Origin: SZUA-430 sp964547645
GTDB lineage: Bacteria > Pseudomonadota > Alphaproteobacteria > Micropepsales > Micropepsaceae
Assembly: GCA_964547645.1 (NCBI GenBank)
Contig: CAZJOM010000132.1
Location: 1-7,437, forward strand
DNA length: 7,437 bases
Reading direction: 5' to 3'
The notes beneath the pieces are model-generated. The model saw nothing but the letters and a program-made list of their open reading frames with translations, was not told where the DNA came from and did no database searches. A program made the translations under genes and the position numbers. Positions 1-5,055 of the stretch are shown here, piece after piece. Position 1 is the first letter of the stretch. Each line of letters opens with the position of its first letter.

Positions 1-95
1 TCCCCGAACTTGGTGCCGATCTGGCGTTCGGCCTTGGCTTTCGGTCTTCGCTGCGAGTCTTGGCGTTTGATCTTCGAAAGCTCTGGCCTCGCCAC
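1..95 (-). CDS. possible 5' end of a leftward gene, product unknown (partial)
   Basis: On the minus strand a frame opens with GTG at positions 95-93 and stays open to the window edge (31 codons). About three quarters of its third codon positions are G or C, better than the competing minus frame that starts with ATG at 190. A purine-rich stretch (AGGGGG, then CAGG) lies just upstream of the GTG and could act as ribosome binding site; an in-frame TAG further upstream, at about 129, limits the extension. The visible peptide is basic and rich in Lys, Arg, Gln and Ala (VARPELSKIKRQDSQRRP, then KAKAERQIGTKFG). This looks like a flexible N-terminal tail followed by the first residues of a fold. I do not recognise the family; the 'IGTK' faintly recalls FYDLN-type (TIGR02300) proteins, but the piece is far too short to name. 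It could equally be non-coding. Confidence 0.3.
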   Translation of the reverse strand, partial: MARPELSKIKRQDSQRRPKAKAERQIGTKFG

Positions 96-121
96 GTTTG
101 CCTGCCCCCTGCGACAAAATT

Positions 122-147
122 GTTGCTACTTTGTTCTTTACTTCTTC
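122..147 (+). promoter_or_regulatory. GTTC-like repeats at 11-nt spacing (LexA-box-like)
   Basis: Three tetranucleotides sit exactly 11 nt apart: GTTG at 122, GTTC at 133 and CTTC at 144. The alphaproteobacterial LexA box is a direct repeat, GTTC-N7-GTTC; positions 122-136 match it with one mismatch. The site lies 27 nt upstream of the possible leftward GTG start at 95, where an operator could sit. One mismatch in eight fixed bases is weak evidence, so this is only a candidate. Confidence 0.2.
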
Positions 148-201
148 GGCGCTTTCGGCGATATTCGGCGCTGCAAATCAGTATGGTCATACGTGCGTTC
201 G

Positions 202-223
202 GGGTCTCGCGGGGCCCTTTTTT
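202..223 (+). terminator. weak terminator-like hairpin with T tract
   Basis: GGGTC (202-206) can pair with GGCCC (213-217), including one G-T pair, around a 6-nt loop, and six T residues follow (218-223). This is the shape of a plus-strand intrinsic terminator, but the stem is only five pairs and no plus-strand gene is visible to its left, so it may be chance. Confidence 0.2.
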
Positions 224-336
224 GTTGCGTGCGAGCCACCCATGACGGCCGCAGCGCCTGCGATCAGAGGGGCCTGCCGGCGAGCGGCGCTCCTTCCGAT
301 TGTTTGCGCTACCGCGATGGCGGACCACGCGAATTG

Positions 337-355
337 GCACAGCCCACCCCTGTGC
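337..355. promoter_or_regulatory. inverted repeat upstream of the HTH gene, possible operator
   Basis: GCACAG (337-342) and CTGTGC (350-355) form a perfect 6-bp inverted repeat with a 7-nt C-rich spacer. Its centre is about 70 nt before the ATG at 415. The size and symmetry suit binding by a dimeric HTH protein, possibly the product of the gene that follows. No T tract follows, so it is not a terminator. I could not fit convincing -35 and -10 boxes around it. Confidence 0.25.
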
Positions 356-402
356 GTCATGACAAGCTTCAATCGGCCGCTGGCCGCGAAAAACACCGCA
401 CC

Positions 403-408
403 GGGAGA
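403..408 (+). promoter_or_regulatory. ribosome binding site fixing the start of the HTH gene
   Basis: GGGAGA ends 6 nt before the ATG at 415. The same frame is open from position 10, but the peptide before 415 is rich in Cys, Ser and Arg and looks non-coding, so this site decides the start. Confidence 0.6.
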
Positions 409-414
409 ACATCT

Positions 415-855
415 ATGCCTGCACCACGCAAGCGCATGACGGACAGCGACGACGCCTTCTTCGCCGCGCTGGAACGGGGGTACACCGTCAAGGCGGCTGC
501 GACACTCACGGGGTGCTCGCGCCAGGCGCTGTATCGCCGGCGTATCACGGATCGTGCCTTCGATCAGCGCTGGCATGCGGTCGAATCCGCCCGCCTTCGG
601 CGAAGACGGCTACGGACCCGGCGCCACAAGGCGCCGGTGCCGATGTTTGAGCCGAGGGGCCGTGGCAAGGGGCGTAAGCCGCTCAGCGACGGCTTGCTGT
701 TGGCGCGGTTGAAAGTGCTCCGGCCTGGCGCGTATCGCGCGCGTGCGGAGGACGCGGGCAAAGATCGGGAAGCGCTTCGGCTATTGCAGCGCATGATCCG
801 GGAGGGCGCGGTTTCCCGCGAGGAACTGTCGAGGAACGCGCCGCGCCGTCCCTAG
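415..855 (+). CDS. helix-turn-helix protein resembling phage terminase small subunit
   Basis: A 146-residue basic protein, probably DNA-binding. Residues 12-21, 24-31 and 35-43 form a plausible three-helix HTH ('TVKAAATLTGCSRQALYRRR'), followed by 'DRAFDQRW' (46-53), an arrangement typical of terminase-small-subunit-like HTH proteins in which 'DPxFAxxWxxAL' follows the HTH. An Arg-rich stretch (60-71) leads to a second hallmark, 'SDGLLLARLKVLRPGAYR' (91-108), close to the 'SDxLLxFLLKxxRPxxYR' segment of such proteins in alphaproteobacteria. In phages the small subunit recognises the packaging site. Here no large terminase, portal or capsid gene is nearby, so it is more likely a domesticated or satellite-derived DNA-binding protein. 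Start chosen for the GGGAGA site 6 nt upstream. The gene stands alone, with 181 nt before the next plus-strand gene. The family call is from pattern recognition; a specific function cannot be given. Confidence 0.72.
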   Translation: MPAPRKRMTDSDDAFFAALERGYTVKAAATLTGCSRQALYRRRITDRAFDQRWHAVESARLRRRRLRTRRHKAPVPMFEPRGRGKGRKPLSDGLLLARLKVLRPGAYRARAEDAGKDREALRLLQRMIREGAVSREELSRNAPRRP

Positions 856-974
856 CCGCGGCAGCCCCGTCTTACGCGCCGCGCCGAGGAACGGCCTTGT
901 GGGCGGTCTCATCAGGCGCTCTCGACTTGGGCTGGCGCTGAGACGGGGGTCGACGCGGCGCTGGACTCTGGGGC

Positions 975-1005
975 TTGAGAGAGTCATGCAGCGGGTATCG
1001 ATATT
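975..1005 (+). promoter_or_regulatory. weak promoter candidate for the dehydrogenase operon
   Basis: The gap 856-1036 contains no convincing gene on either strand. Within it TTGAGA (975-980) resembles a -35 box and GATATT (1000-1005) a -10 box, but their 19-nt spacing is long and the -10 matches only four of six bases. The stretch around 996-1007 is the most AT-rich part of the gap. Transcription of the downstream pair most likely starts near here, but the exact boxes are uncertain. Confidence 0.22.
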
Positions 1006-1021
1006 TCATCCGATGCCACCC

Positions 1022-1027
1022 AAGGAG
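1022..1027 (+). promoter_or_regulatory. ribosome binding site fixing the dehydrogenase start
   Basis: AAGGAG lies 9 nt before the in-frame ATG at 1037. Other in-frame ATGs (for example at 1013) lack such a site, which favours 1037. Confidence 0.7.
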
Positions 1028-1036
1028 TTTCATGTC

Positions 1037-2308
1037 ATGGCCCAAGCCCATCAGCGCAGCGTTGCCGAGGTCGATCATCTTGATCCGCGGTTGAACCATC
1101 TGGCGATGTCGGATGCGGCGCAGCCTTTGTTTGAGGCGGTGAAGAAGCATATCGCGGAGAACGTGGCGCCGATCGAGGAGGAGTTTCACCGCCTGGGCGA
1201 AGGGCGCAAGGACCGCTGGTCGTGGGCGCCGGGACAGCTGGAGCTCTTGGAGACGGCGAAGAACAAGGCGAAGGCGTCCGGGCTTTGGAACTTTTTCCTG
1301 CCGCACGCGGAGATCGGGCGCGGGCTCACGAACCTGGACTATGCCTATATCGCGGCGGAACTGGGCAAGCAGTCGCTGGCGTCGGAGTCGCTGAACTGTT
1401 CGGCGCCCGACACCGGCAATATGGAAGTGATCGAGCGGGTGGGCACCCCGGCGCAGAAAGAGCGTTGGTTGAAGCCGCTGCTCAACGGCGAGATCCGCTC
1501 CGCCTATGCGATGACGGAGCCGAACGTCGCCTCTTCCGACGCGAAGAATATTTCGACGCGCGCGGAACTTGTCGGCGACGAATGGGTGATCAACGGCGAG
1601 AAGTACTACATCTCCGGCGCCGGCGATCCGCGCTGCAAGATCATGATCGTGATGGTGAAGTCGAGCCCGAACGCGGCGGCGCAATTCCAGCACTCGCAAA
1701 TCCTGGTGCCGATGGACACGCCCGGCGTAAAGATCTTGGGCGCGATGTCGGTGTTCGGCGAGGACCACGCGCCACGCGGGCACATGCATCTGAAGTTCGA
1801 CAACGTGCGCGTGCCGGCGTCGAACATGCTGCTGGGCGAAGGGCGCGGGTTCGAGATTTCGCAGCTGCGGCTCGGACCAGGGCGCATCCATCACTGCATG
1901 CGCTCGATCGGTCAGGCGGAGCGGGCGCTCGACCTCATGGTCAAGCGCGGCGTGTCGCGCGAGGCCTTCGGCAAGCCGTTGATCAATCTGGGCAAGAACT
2001 TGGAGCTGGTCTCGCGGGCGCGGATCGACATCGAGGCGATGCGGTTGATGGTGCTGAAGGCGGCGCGAGCGATGGACGTGCTGGGCAATCGTGAGGCGCG
2101 GGTGTGGGTCTCGATGGTGAAGGCGATGGTGCCGGAGCGCGTGTGCCAGATCATCGATCAGGCGATGCAGATTCACGGTGCGACCGGCATCTCGCAATGG
2201 ACGCCGCTTGCCGAGATGTACGCGCATCAGCGCCATCTGCGCTTCGCCGACGGGCCGGATGAGGTGCATCACATGGTGGTTGGGCGCGCGGAGTTGCAGC
2301 GGCACTGA
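1037..2308 (+). CDS. acyl-CoA dehydrogenase, ACAD10/11-like (FAD-dependent)
   Basis: A 423-residue flavoenzyme of the acyl-CoA dehydrogenase family, expected to introduce an alpha,beta double bond into an acyl-CoA and pass electrons to electron-transfer flavoprotein in the cytoplasm. Family features appear in order: an N-terminal helical domain (about 12-150); the middle beta domain with 'AMTEPNVASSDA' (158-169) and 'WVINGEKYYISGAGD' (from W183); 'FDNVRVPASNMLLGEGRGF' leading into the C-terminal helical domain; 'REAFGKPL' (308-315); 'QIHGATGIS' (378-386); and 'RFADGPDEVHH' near the end. 'SSDA' and 'DGPDEVH' point to the ACAD10/11-like branch, where Asp405 occupies the position of the catalytic Glu ('YEGT') of medium-chain enzymes. 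Length is normal for one dehydrogenase domain; there is no fused kinase domain as in human ACAD11. It is followed 12 nt later by an amidohydrolase gene, so the two are probably co-transcribed. The substrate is unknown; a branched, hydroxylated or aromatic-derived acyl-CoA is possible. Confidence 0.93.
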   Translation: MAQAHQRSVAEVDHLDPRLNHLAMSDAAQPLFEAVKKHIAENVAPIEEEFHRLGEGRKDRWSWAPGQLELLETAKNKAKASGLWNFFLPHAEIGRGLTNLDYAYIAAELGKQSLASESLNCSAPDTGNMEVIERVGTPAQKERWLKPLLNGEIRSAYAMTEPNVASSDAKNISTRAELVGDEWVINGEKYYISGAGDPRCKIMIVMVKSSPNAAAQFQHSQILVPMDTPGVKILGAMSVFGEDHAPRGHMHLKFDNVRVPASNMLLGEGRGFEISQLRLGPGRIHHCMRSIGQAERALDLMVKRGVSREAFGKPLINLGKNLELVSRARIDIEAMRLMVLKAARAMDVLGNREARVWVSMVKAMVPERVCQIIDQAMQIHGATGISQWTPLAEMYAHQRHLRFADGPDEVHHMVVGRAELQRH

Positions 2309-2320
2309 GGGAGCCATCCG

Positions 2321-3364
2321 ATGAGCGAGCAAATTCTTGAGCCGGACCTGCCGATCGTCGATCCGCACCATCACCTGTGGGATCGGCCGACCGCGATCCT
2401 CAAGAACTTGCCGCCGTCCGATCACGGCTTCATGGACATCATTCGCGACATTCCGCGTTATCTGTTGGACGAGTTGCTGGCCGACCTGACGTGCGGCCAC
2501 AACATCCGCGCGACGGTCTATATGGAGTGCGGGGCGATGTACCGAGCCGACGGACCCGAGGCGCTGAAATGCGTCGGCGAGACGGAGTTCGTGAACGGCA
2601 TCGCGGCGATGACGGCGAGCGGCATCTATGGCGGCGTGCGCGCCTGCGCCGGGATCGTGGGGCACGTGGACCTGCGCCTCGGCGATGCGGCGGAGGATGT
2701 GCTGCGTTCGCATATCGCGGCCGGGCACGGGCGCTTTCGCGGCATTCGCCATTCGGCGTCATACGACGAGGATCCGAATGTGCTGGGGCCATTGGCGGGG
2801 CGAAGCGCCGAGGGGCTCTATCGCGACGCCACGTTTCGCGCGGGGTTCAAGCATCTGCACAAGCTTGGACTCTCGTTCGACGCGTGGCTGTTGGAGCCGC
2901 AGCTACCGGATCTGATCGATCTGGCGCGCGCGTTTCCGGAGACGACGATCGTGCTCGACCACGTCGGCACGCCGCTTGGCGTCGGGCGCTATAAAGGCAA
3001 GCGCGAGGAGCGCTTCGCGATCTGGCAGAGCAATATCAAGGCGCTGGCGGTTTGCCCCAACGTCAATGTGAAGGTTGGCGGCCTGCCGATGCCGTTCGGC
3101 GGCTGGCGCGCGCGGATGGCCGGGCCCGACGAGACGTCGGCGACGCTGGCCGCGCAGTGGAAGCCCTATGTCGAGGGGTGCATCGAAGCGTTCGGCGTGC
3201 GGCGCTGCATGTTCGAGAGCAACTTCCCGGTTGACCGCTTCGGCGCGACCTATGCGGCGCTTTGGAACGCGTTCAAGCGACTGGCCGCGGGGTACTCGGC
3301 GGACGAGAAGACGGCGCTGTTCAGCGGAACGGCGAAGCGAGTTTACCGATTGAACGTCGGATAG
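2321..3364 (+). CDS. amidohydrolase-2 / COG3618 family hydrolase
   Basis: A 347-residue TIM-barrel hydrolase of the amidohydrolase superfamily (PF04909 type; COG3618 contains lactonases and LigI, the 2-pyrone-4,6-dicarboxylate hydrolase). Visible landmarks are 'IVDPHHHLWD' (12-21), giving the HxH pair His16/His18 on strand 1; 'GFKHLHKLGLSFDAWLLEPQLPDL' in mid-barrel; 'TIVLDHVGTP' with Asp213 and His214; and 'CMFESNFPVDR' near the C-terminus. In most relatives the last motif reads G-S-D-W-P, with an Asp that binds metal or acts in catalysis; here the aligned residue is Asn301. The start is supported by AGGGAG (2308-2313), 7 nt before the ATG and overlapping the dehydrogenase stop. The short gap implies an operon and a shared pathway. 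The enzyme probably hydrolyses a lactone, ester or similar C-O/C-C bond; no signal peptide, so cytoplasmic. The family is secure, the substrate unknown. Confidence 0.9.
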   Translation: MSEQILEPDLPIVDPHHHLWDRPTAILKNLPPSDHGFMDIIRDIPRYLLDELLADLTCGHNIRATVYMECGAMYRADGPEALKCVGETEFVNGIAAMTASGIYGGVRACAGIVGHVDLRLGDAAEDVLRSHIAAGHGRFRGIRHSASYDEDPNVLGPLAGRSAEGLYRDATFRAGFKHLHKLGLSFDAWLLEPQLPDLIDLARAFPETTIVLDHVGTPLGVGRYKGKREERFAIWQSNIKALAVCPNVNVKVGGLPMPFGGWRARMAGPDETSATLAAQWKPYVEGCIEAFGVRRCMFESNFPVDRFGATYAALWNAFKRLAAGYSADEKTALFSGTAKRVYRLNVG

Positions 3365-3372
3365 GGTATGAT
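3342..3372 (+). promoter_or_regulatory. promoter candidate before the DUF6491-like gene
   Basis: TATGAT (3367-3372) matches the -10 consensus at five of six positions and lies just after the amidohydrolase stop, about 65 nt before the next ATG. The best -35 partner is TTTACC (3342-3347), 19 nt away and inside the amidohydrolase coding sequence, which is poor. A separate transcript for the downstream gene is plausible because the 73-nt gap is wider than that within the preceding pair. Confidence 0.28.
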
Positions 3373-3437
3373 CCGCGCAAGTCCTATGACACGTATTTGA
3401 AACTGTCGCAGATCGCGGCGAACGACTGGAGGCCAAG

Positions 3438-3851
3438 ATGATCAGAAACATCTTTGTTGCTTGTACGGCGCTTGCTCTGAGCGGGAGCGCGCTGATGGCC
3501 GCGGACGCACCGGCGAAGCCGTCGTCCTGCGCGTGGGTGCGGTCGATCGATTCTTGGACGCAAATCGACGAGACGCACGCGTATATCTACACGTCGCCGA
3601 CCCGGCGGTTTCGACTAACGTTTGTCGCGCCCTGCCGGGAGCTGAAGTGGTCGAGCTTCGCACGGATCGATACACGGCTAAGCACCGGCATGTGTCTGTC
3701 GGCCGGCGATACGCTGGTATTCGGGCGCGGGTCGCCGTTTGCCGACGACCGCTTCGAGTTCGAGGAGCGCTGCACCATCAGAGCGATTGAGGCCGCGCCG
3801 CTCGAACAAAAGGCACCGGCGAAGCCTGCGGAGACGCCATCGACGCCCTAG
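3438..3851 (+). CDS. small secreted protein, DUF6491-like
   Basis: A 137-residue protein with an N-terminal signal peptide: Met-Ile-Arg, a hydrophobic core (about residues 4-20), and likely signal peptidase I cleavage around Ala21-Ala24. The mature part has 'SCAWVRSIDSW' (30-40), 'FRLTFVAPCREL' (58-69), 'MCLSAGDTLVF' (85-95) and 'RCTIRAI' (111-117). This matches my recollection of DUF6491: a first Cys before 'I.SW..vD', 'Y.v.L..pC..L', 'lC.GD', and a final 'CxI'. Four mature cysteines (31, 66, 86, 112) could form two disulfides in the periplasm, which is inference. The C-terminus (118-137) is a Pro/Ala/Lys-rich flexible tail. The start is supported by GGAGG (3428-3432), 5 nt upstream. The function of the family is unknown to me. 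An unlikely alternative is a lipoprotein via Cys9, but the preceding residues (FVA) and very short N-region argue against it. Confidence 0.8.
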   Translation: MIRNIFVACTALALSGSALMAADAPAKPSSCAWVRSIDSWTQIDETHAYIYTSPTRRFRLTFVAPCRELKWSSFARIDTRLSTGMCLSAGDTLVFGRGSPFADDRFEFEERCTIRAIEAAPLEQKAPAKPAETPSTP

Positions 3852-3896
3852 GCGTCGCCGCGCGATCGGCCCGGCCGGTACTCGGCCAGACCGATC
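3841..3896 (+). other. two consecutive hairpins over and after the stop codon
   Basis: CGACGCC (3841-3847) and GGCGTCG (3851-3857) form a perfect 7-bp stem with a 3-nt loop overlapping the TAG stop (3849-3851). Directly after, GATCGG (3864-3869) pairs with CCGATC (3891-3896), enclosing GGCC (3873-3876) pairing with GGCC (3884-3887). No T tract follows either stem, so these are not canonical intrinsic terminators, but they could stabilise the 3' end of the mRNA or slow transcription. The rest of the 3852-3996 gap shows nothing gene-like. Confidence 0.4.
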
Positions 3897-3986
3897 AGCA
3901 ATCCGTGAAGAGCAGACACGAGAACGTGTACGACGGCGCCTGGCCCCACGGGTTCAAGCTGCGTGCAGAGAAACGTGCTCGATTCC

Positions 3987-3993
3987 GGGGGGA
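3987..3993 (+). promoter_or_regulatory. ribosome binding site fixing the acyltransferase start
   Basis: GGGGGGA ends 3 nt before the ATG at 3997; the functional pairing is probably with its upstream G residues. The same frame is open from 3739, but that extension overlaps the DUF6491-like gene and encodes Arg-rich sequence, while 'MGLLRLALAMAVLLGH' is a natural family N-terminus. Hence the start at 3997. Confidence 0.5.
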
Positions 3994-3996
3994 ACA

Positions 3997-5055
3997 ATGG
4001 GTTTGTTGCGTCTCGCGCTCGCGATGGCCGTGCTGCTGGGCCACTTGCCGCTGGCGTCGTACAAATTCGTCAGCGCTGCGGTCGCGGTGCAGAGCTTCTA
4101 CATTATCTCAGGCTTCTACATGGCGCTCGTGCTTGACGGGAAGTACCGGCGCGCGGGGCTCTTCTATTCGAACCGACTGCTTCGGCTTGCGCCGGCCTAC
4201 TTCACGATGATGGCGATCGCGGCCGTGGCGCTCTGGGGTTTCAACGCCAGCGCCACCGGCTCGCCGGAGATTTTCGCACGAGCGTTCGCCAATCCCGTCA
4301 CGGCCATCGTGATGGCGTTCGAGAACGTCTTCGTTGTCGGGCAGGAGCTTTTGTTCTGGGTGACGATCGGGGCCGATGGCGCGCTGGCGTTCGATTCCTC
4401 AGGCGCGCTGCCGGACGATACCACGACGCTCGCCTGGCAGGCGCTGCTGGTGCCGCAGGCGTGGTCGCTTTCGATCGAACTTATGTTCTATGCGCTGGCG
4501 CCGTTCTTTGCGCGGCTGAGCTGGCGGATGATCGCGGCAATCGCACTAGCGAGCCTGGCTCTGCGATTTGGCGGGTTGCTGTTGCCCGTCAACTTTCCCA
4601 CCTGGCAGGGGCGGCTCTTTCCGACGGCTTTGTTCCTCTTCCTCGCCGGCATGCTGGCGCACCGTGCCCTGCCCTTCGCGGCGCGCGCGCCGAAGGCTTT
4701 TGGGTGGGTGCTGGGTCTTGCCGTCGTCATGCTCATCGGGACTTTGCCGCTCAGCGGCATTGAGCCAACGACGCAGCGCTGGATCACGTTCGGCGCGGTC
4801 GCGTTCGCAACGCCGTTCGTGTTCGTCACCTTCAAGGACGATGTCTTCGATCGCTGGATCGGCGAGCTCAGCTATCCGCTCTACCTGTGCCATTTGGTGG
4901 TGATCGGCGCCGTGCTGACGTTCGAACCGCCGTTTGCGATGTGGGTCGCGATCGGCGGGTCGGTGTCGTTGGCCGCGGCGTTGCTCGTACTCATCGAGCA
5001 ACCGGTCGACCGCTGGCGGCAGCGCCGGGCGGCGCCGGTCGCCTTAGCCGCGTAG
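3997..5055 (+). CDS. integral-membrane acyltransferase, acyltransferase-3 family
   Basis: A 352-residue inner-membrane protein of the acyltransferase-3 type (PF01757, the OafA/NodX-like group), which typically O-acetylates surface polysaccharides, lipopolysaccharide or lipids. Key features: 'LRLALAMAVLLGH' ending in His16, the conserved catalytic-type His of the first membrane helix; 'SFYIISGFYMAL' (from Ser33); 'NRLLRLAPAY' (59-68) with the conserved arginines; 'AWSLSIELMFY' with Trp156 and Glu161; and 'ELSYPLYLCH' with Ser292, Tyr293 and His299. About ten hydrophobic segments span the length, with a short basic cytoplasmic tail (WRQRRAAP). It has no fused SGNH domain. The gene lies 145 nt after the DUF6491-like gene and overlaps the end of pheT by 12 nt in convergent orientation; its penultimate codons include TTA, uncommon at this GC, which is the complement of the pheT TAA stop. 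No glycan gene cluster is visible, so the acceptor is unknown. Confidence 0.92.
   Translation: MGLLRLALAMAVLLGHLPLASYKFVSAAVAVQSFYIISGFYMALVLDGKYRRAGLFYSNRLLRLAPAYFTMMAIAAVALWGFNASATGSPEIFARAFANPVTAIVMAFENVFVVGQELLFWVTIGADGALAFDSSGALPDDTTTLAWQALLVPQAWSLSIELMFYALAPFFARLSWRMIAAIALASLALRFGGLLLPVNFPTWQGRLFPTALFLFLAGMLAHRALPFAARAPKAFGWVLGLAVVMLIGTLPLSGIEPTTQRWITFGAVAFATPFVFVTFKDDVFDRWIGELSYPLYLCHLVVIGAVLTFEPPFAMWVAIGGSVSLAAALLVLIEQPVDRWRQRRAAPVALAA
5022..5035. other. short GC-rich hairpin near the convergent gene ends
   Basis: GCGCC (5022-5026) and GGCGC (5031-5035) make a perfect 5-bp stem with a 4-nt loop, inside the acyltransferase coding end and just past the pheT stop on the minus strand. 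With no T run on either side, it is at most a weak helper for ending pheT transcription. Confidence 0.15.

Noticed and set aside
335..355. TGGCAC resembling the start of a sigma-54 promoter
   Set aside because: The GG at 336-337 should be followed by GC after ten bases, but positions 348-349 are CC, so the -24/-12 spacing rule fails.
241..362. CATGACG (241-247) and CGTCATG (356-362) as a long-range inverted pair
   Set aside because: Seven bases separated by more than 100 nt is expected by chance, and the segment between has no tRNA or element-like structure.
374..393. CGGCC-GCT-GGCCG hairpin followed by an A run
   Set aside because: The A run is on the wrong side for a plus-strand terminator, and on the minus strand the T run precedes the stem rather than following it.
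10..414. In-frame extension of the HTH gene upstream of 415
   Set aside because: The extra residues are rich in Cys, Ser and Arg, show no domain and lack a good ribosome binding site at any early start; GGGAGA before 415 gives a clear start.
187..576. Minus-strand frame of 129 codons overlapping the HTH gene
   Set aside because: No recognisable motif and composition like other antisense frames; it overlaps most of the better supported HTH domain coding.
1222..2094. Second plus-strand frame of 290 codons inside the dehydrogenase gene
   Set aside because: It is an out-of-frame reading of conserved dehydrogenase sequence, very rich in Arg, Gly and Ala; no independent ribosome binding site or motif.
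872..2752. Very long open frame (626 codons) on the minus strand, antisense to the dehydrogenase and part of the amidohydrolase
   Set aside because: Its product is dominated by Arg, His, Ala and Leu with no recognisable motif, while the plus strand carries unmistakable acyl-CoA dehydrogenase and amidohydrolase motifs. In high-GC DNA the antisense of strongly biased codons often lacks stops.
5003..5012. Perfect 10-bp palindrome CGGTCGACCG
   Set aside because: It lies inside the acyltransferase coding region, where Arg/Val/Asp codons in GC-rich DNA readily give such palindromes; nothing around it suggests a regulatory site.
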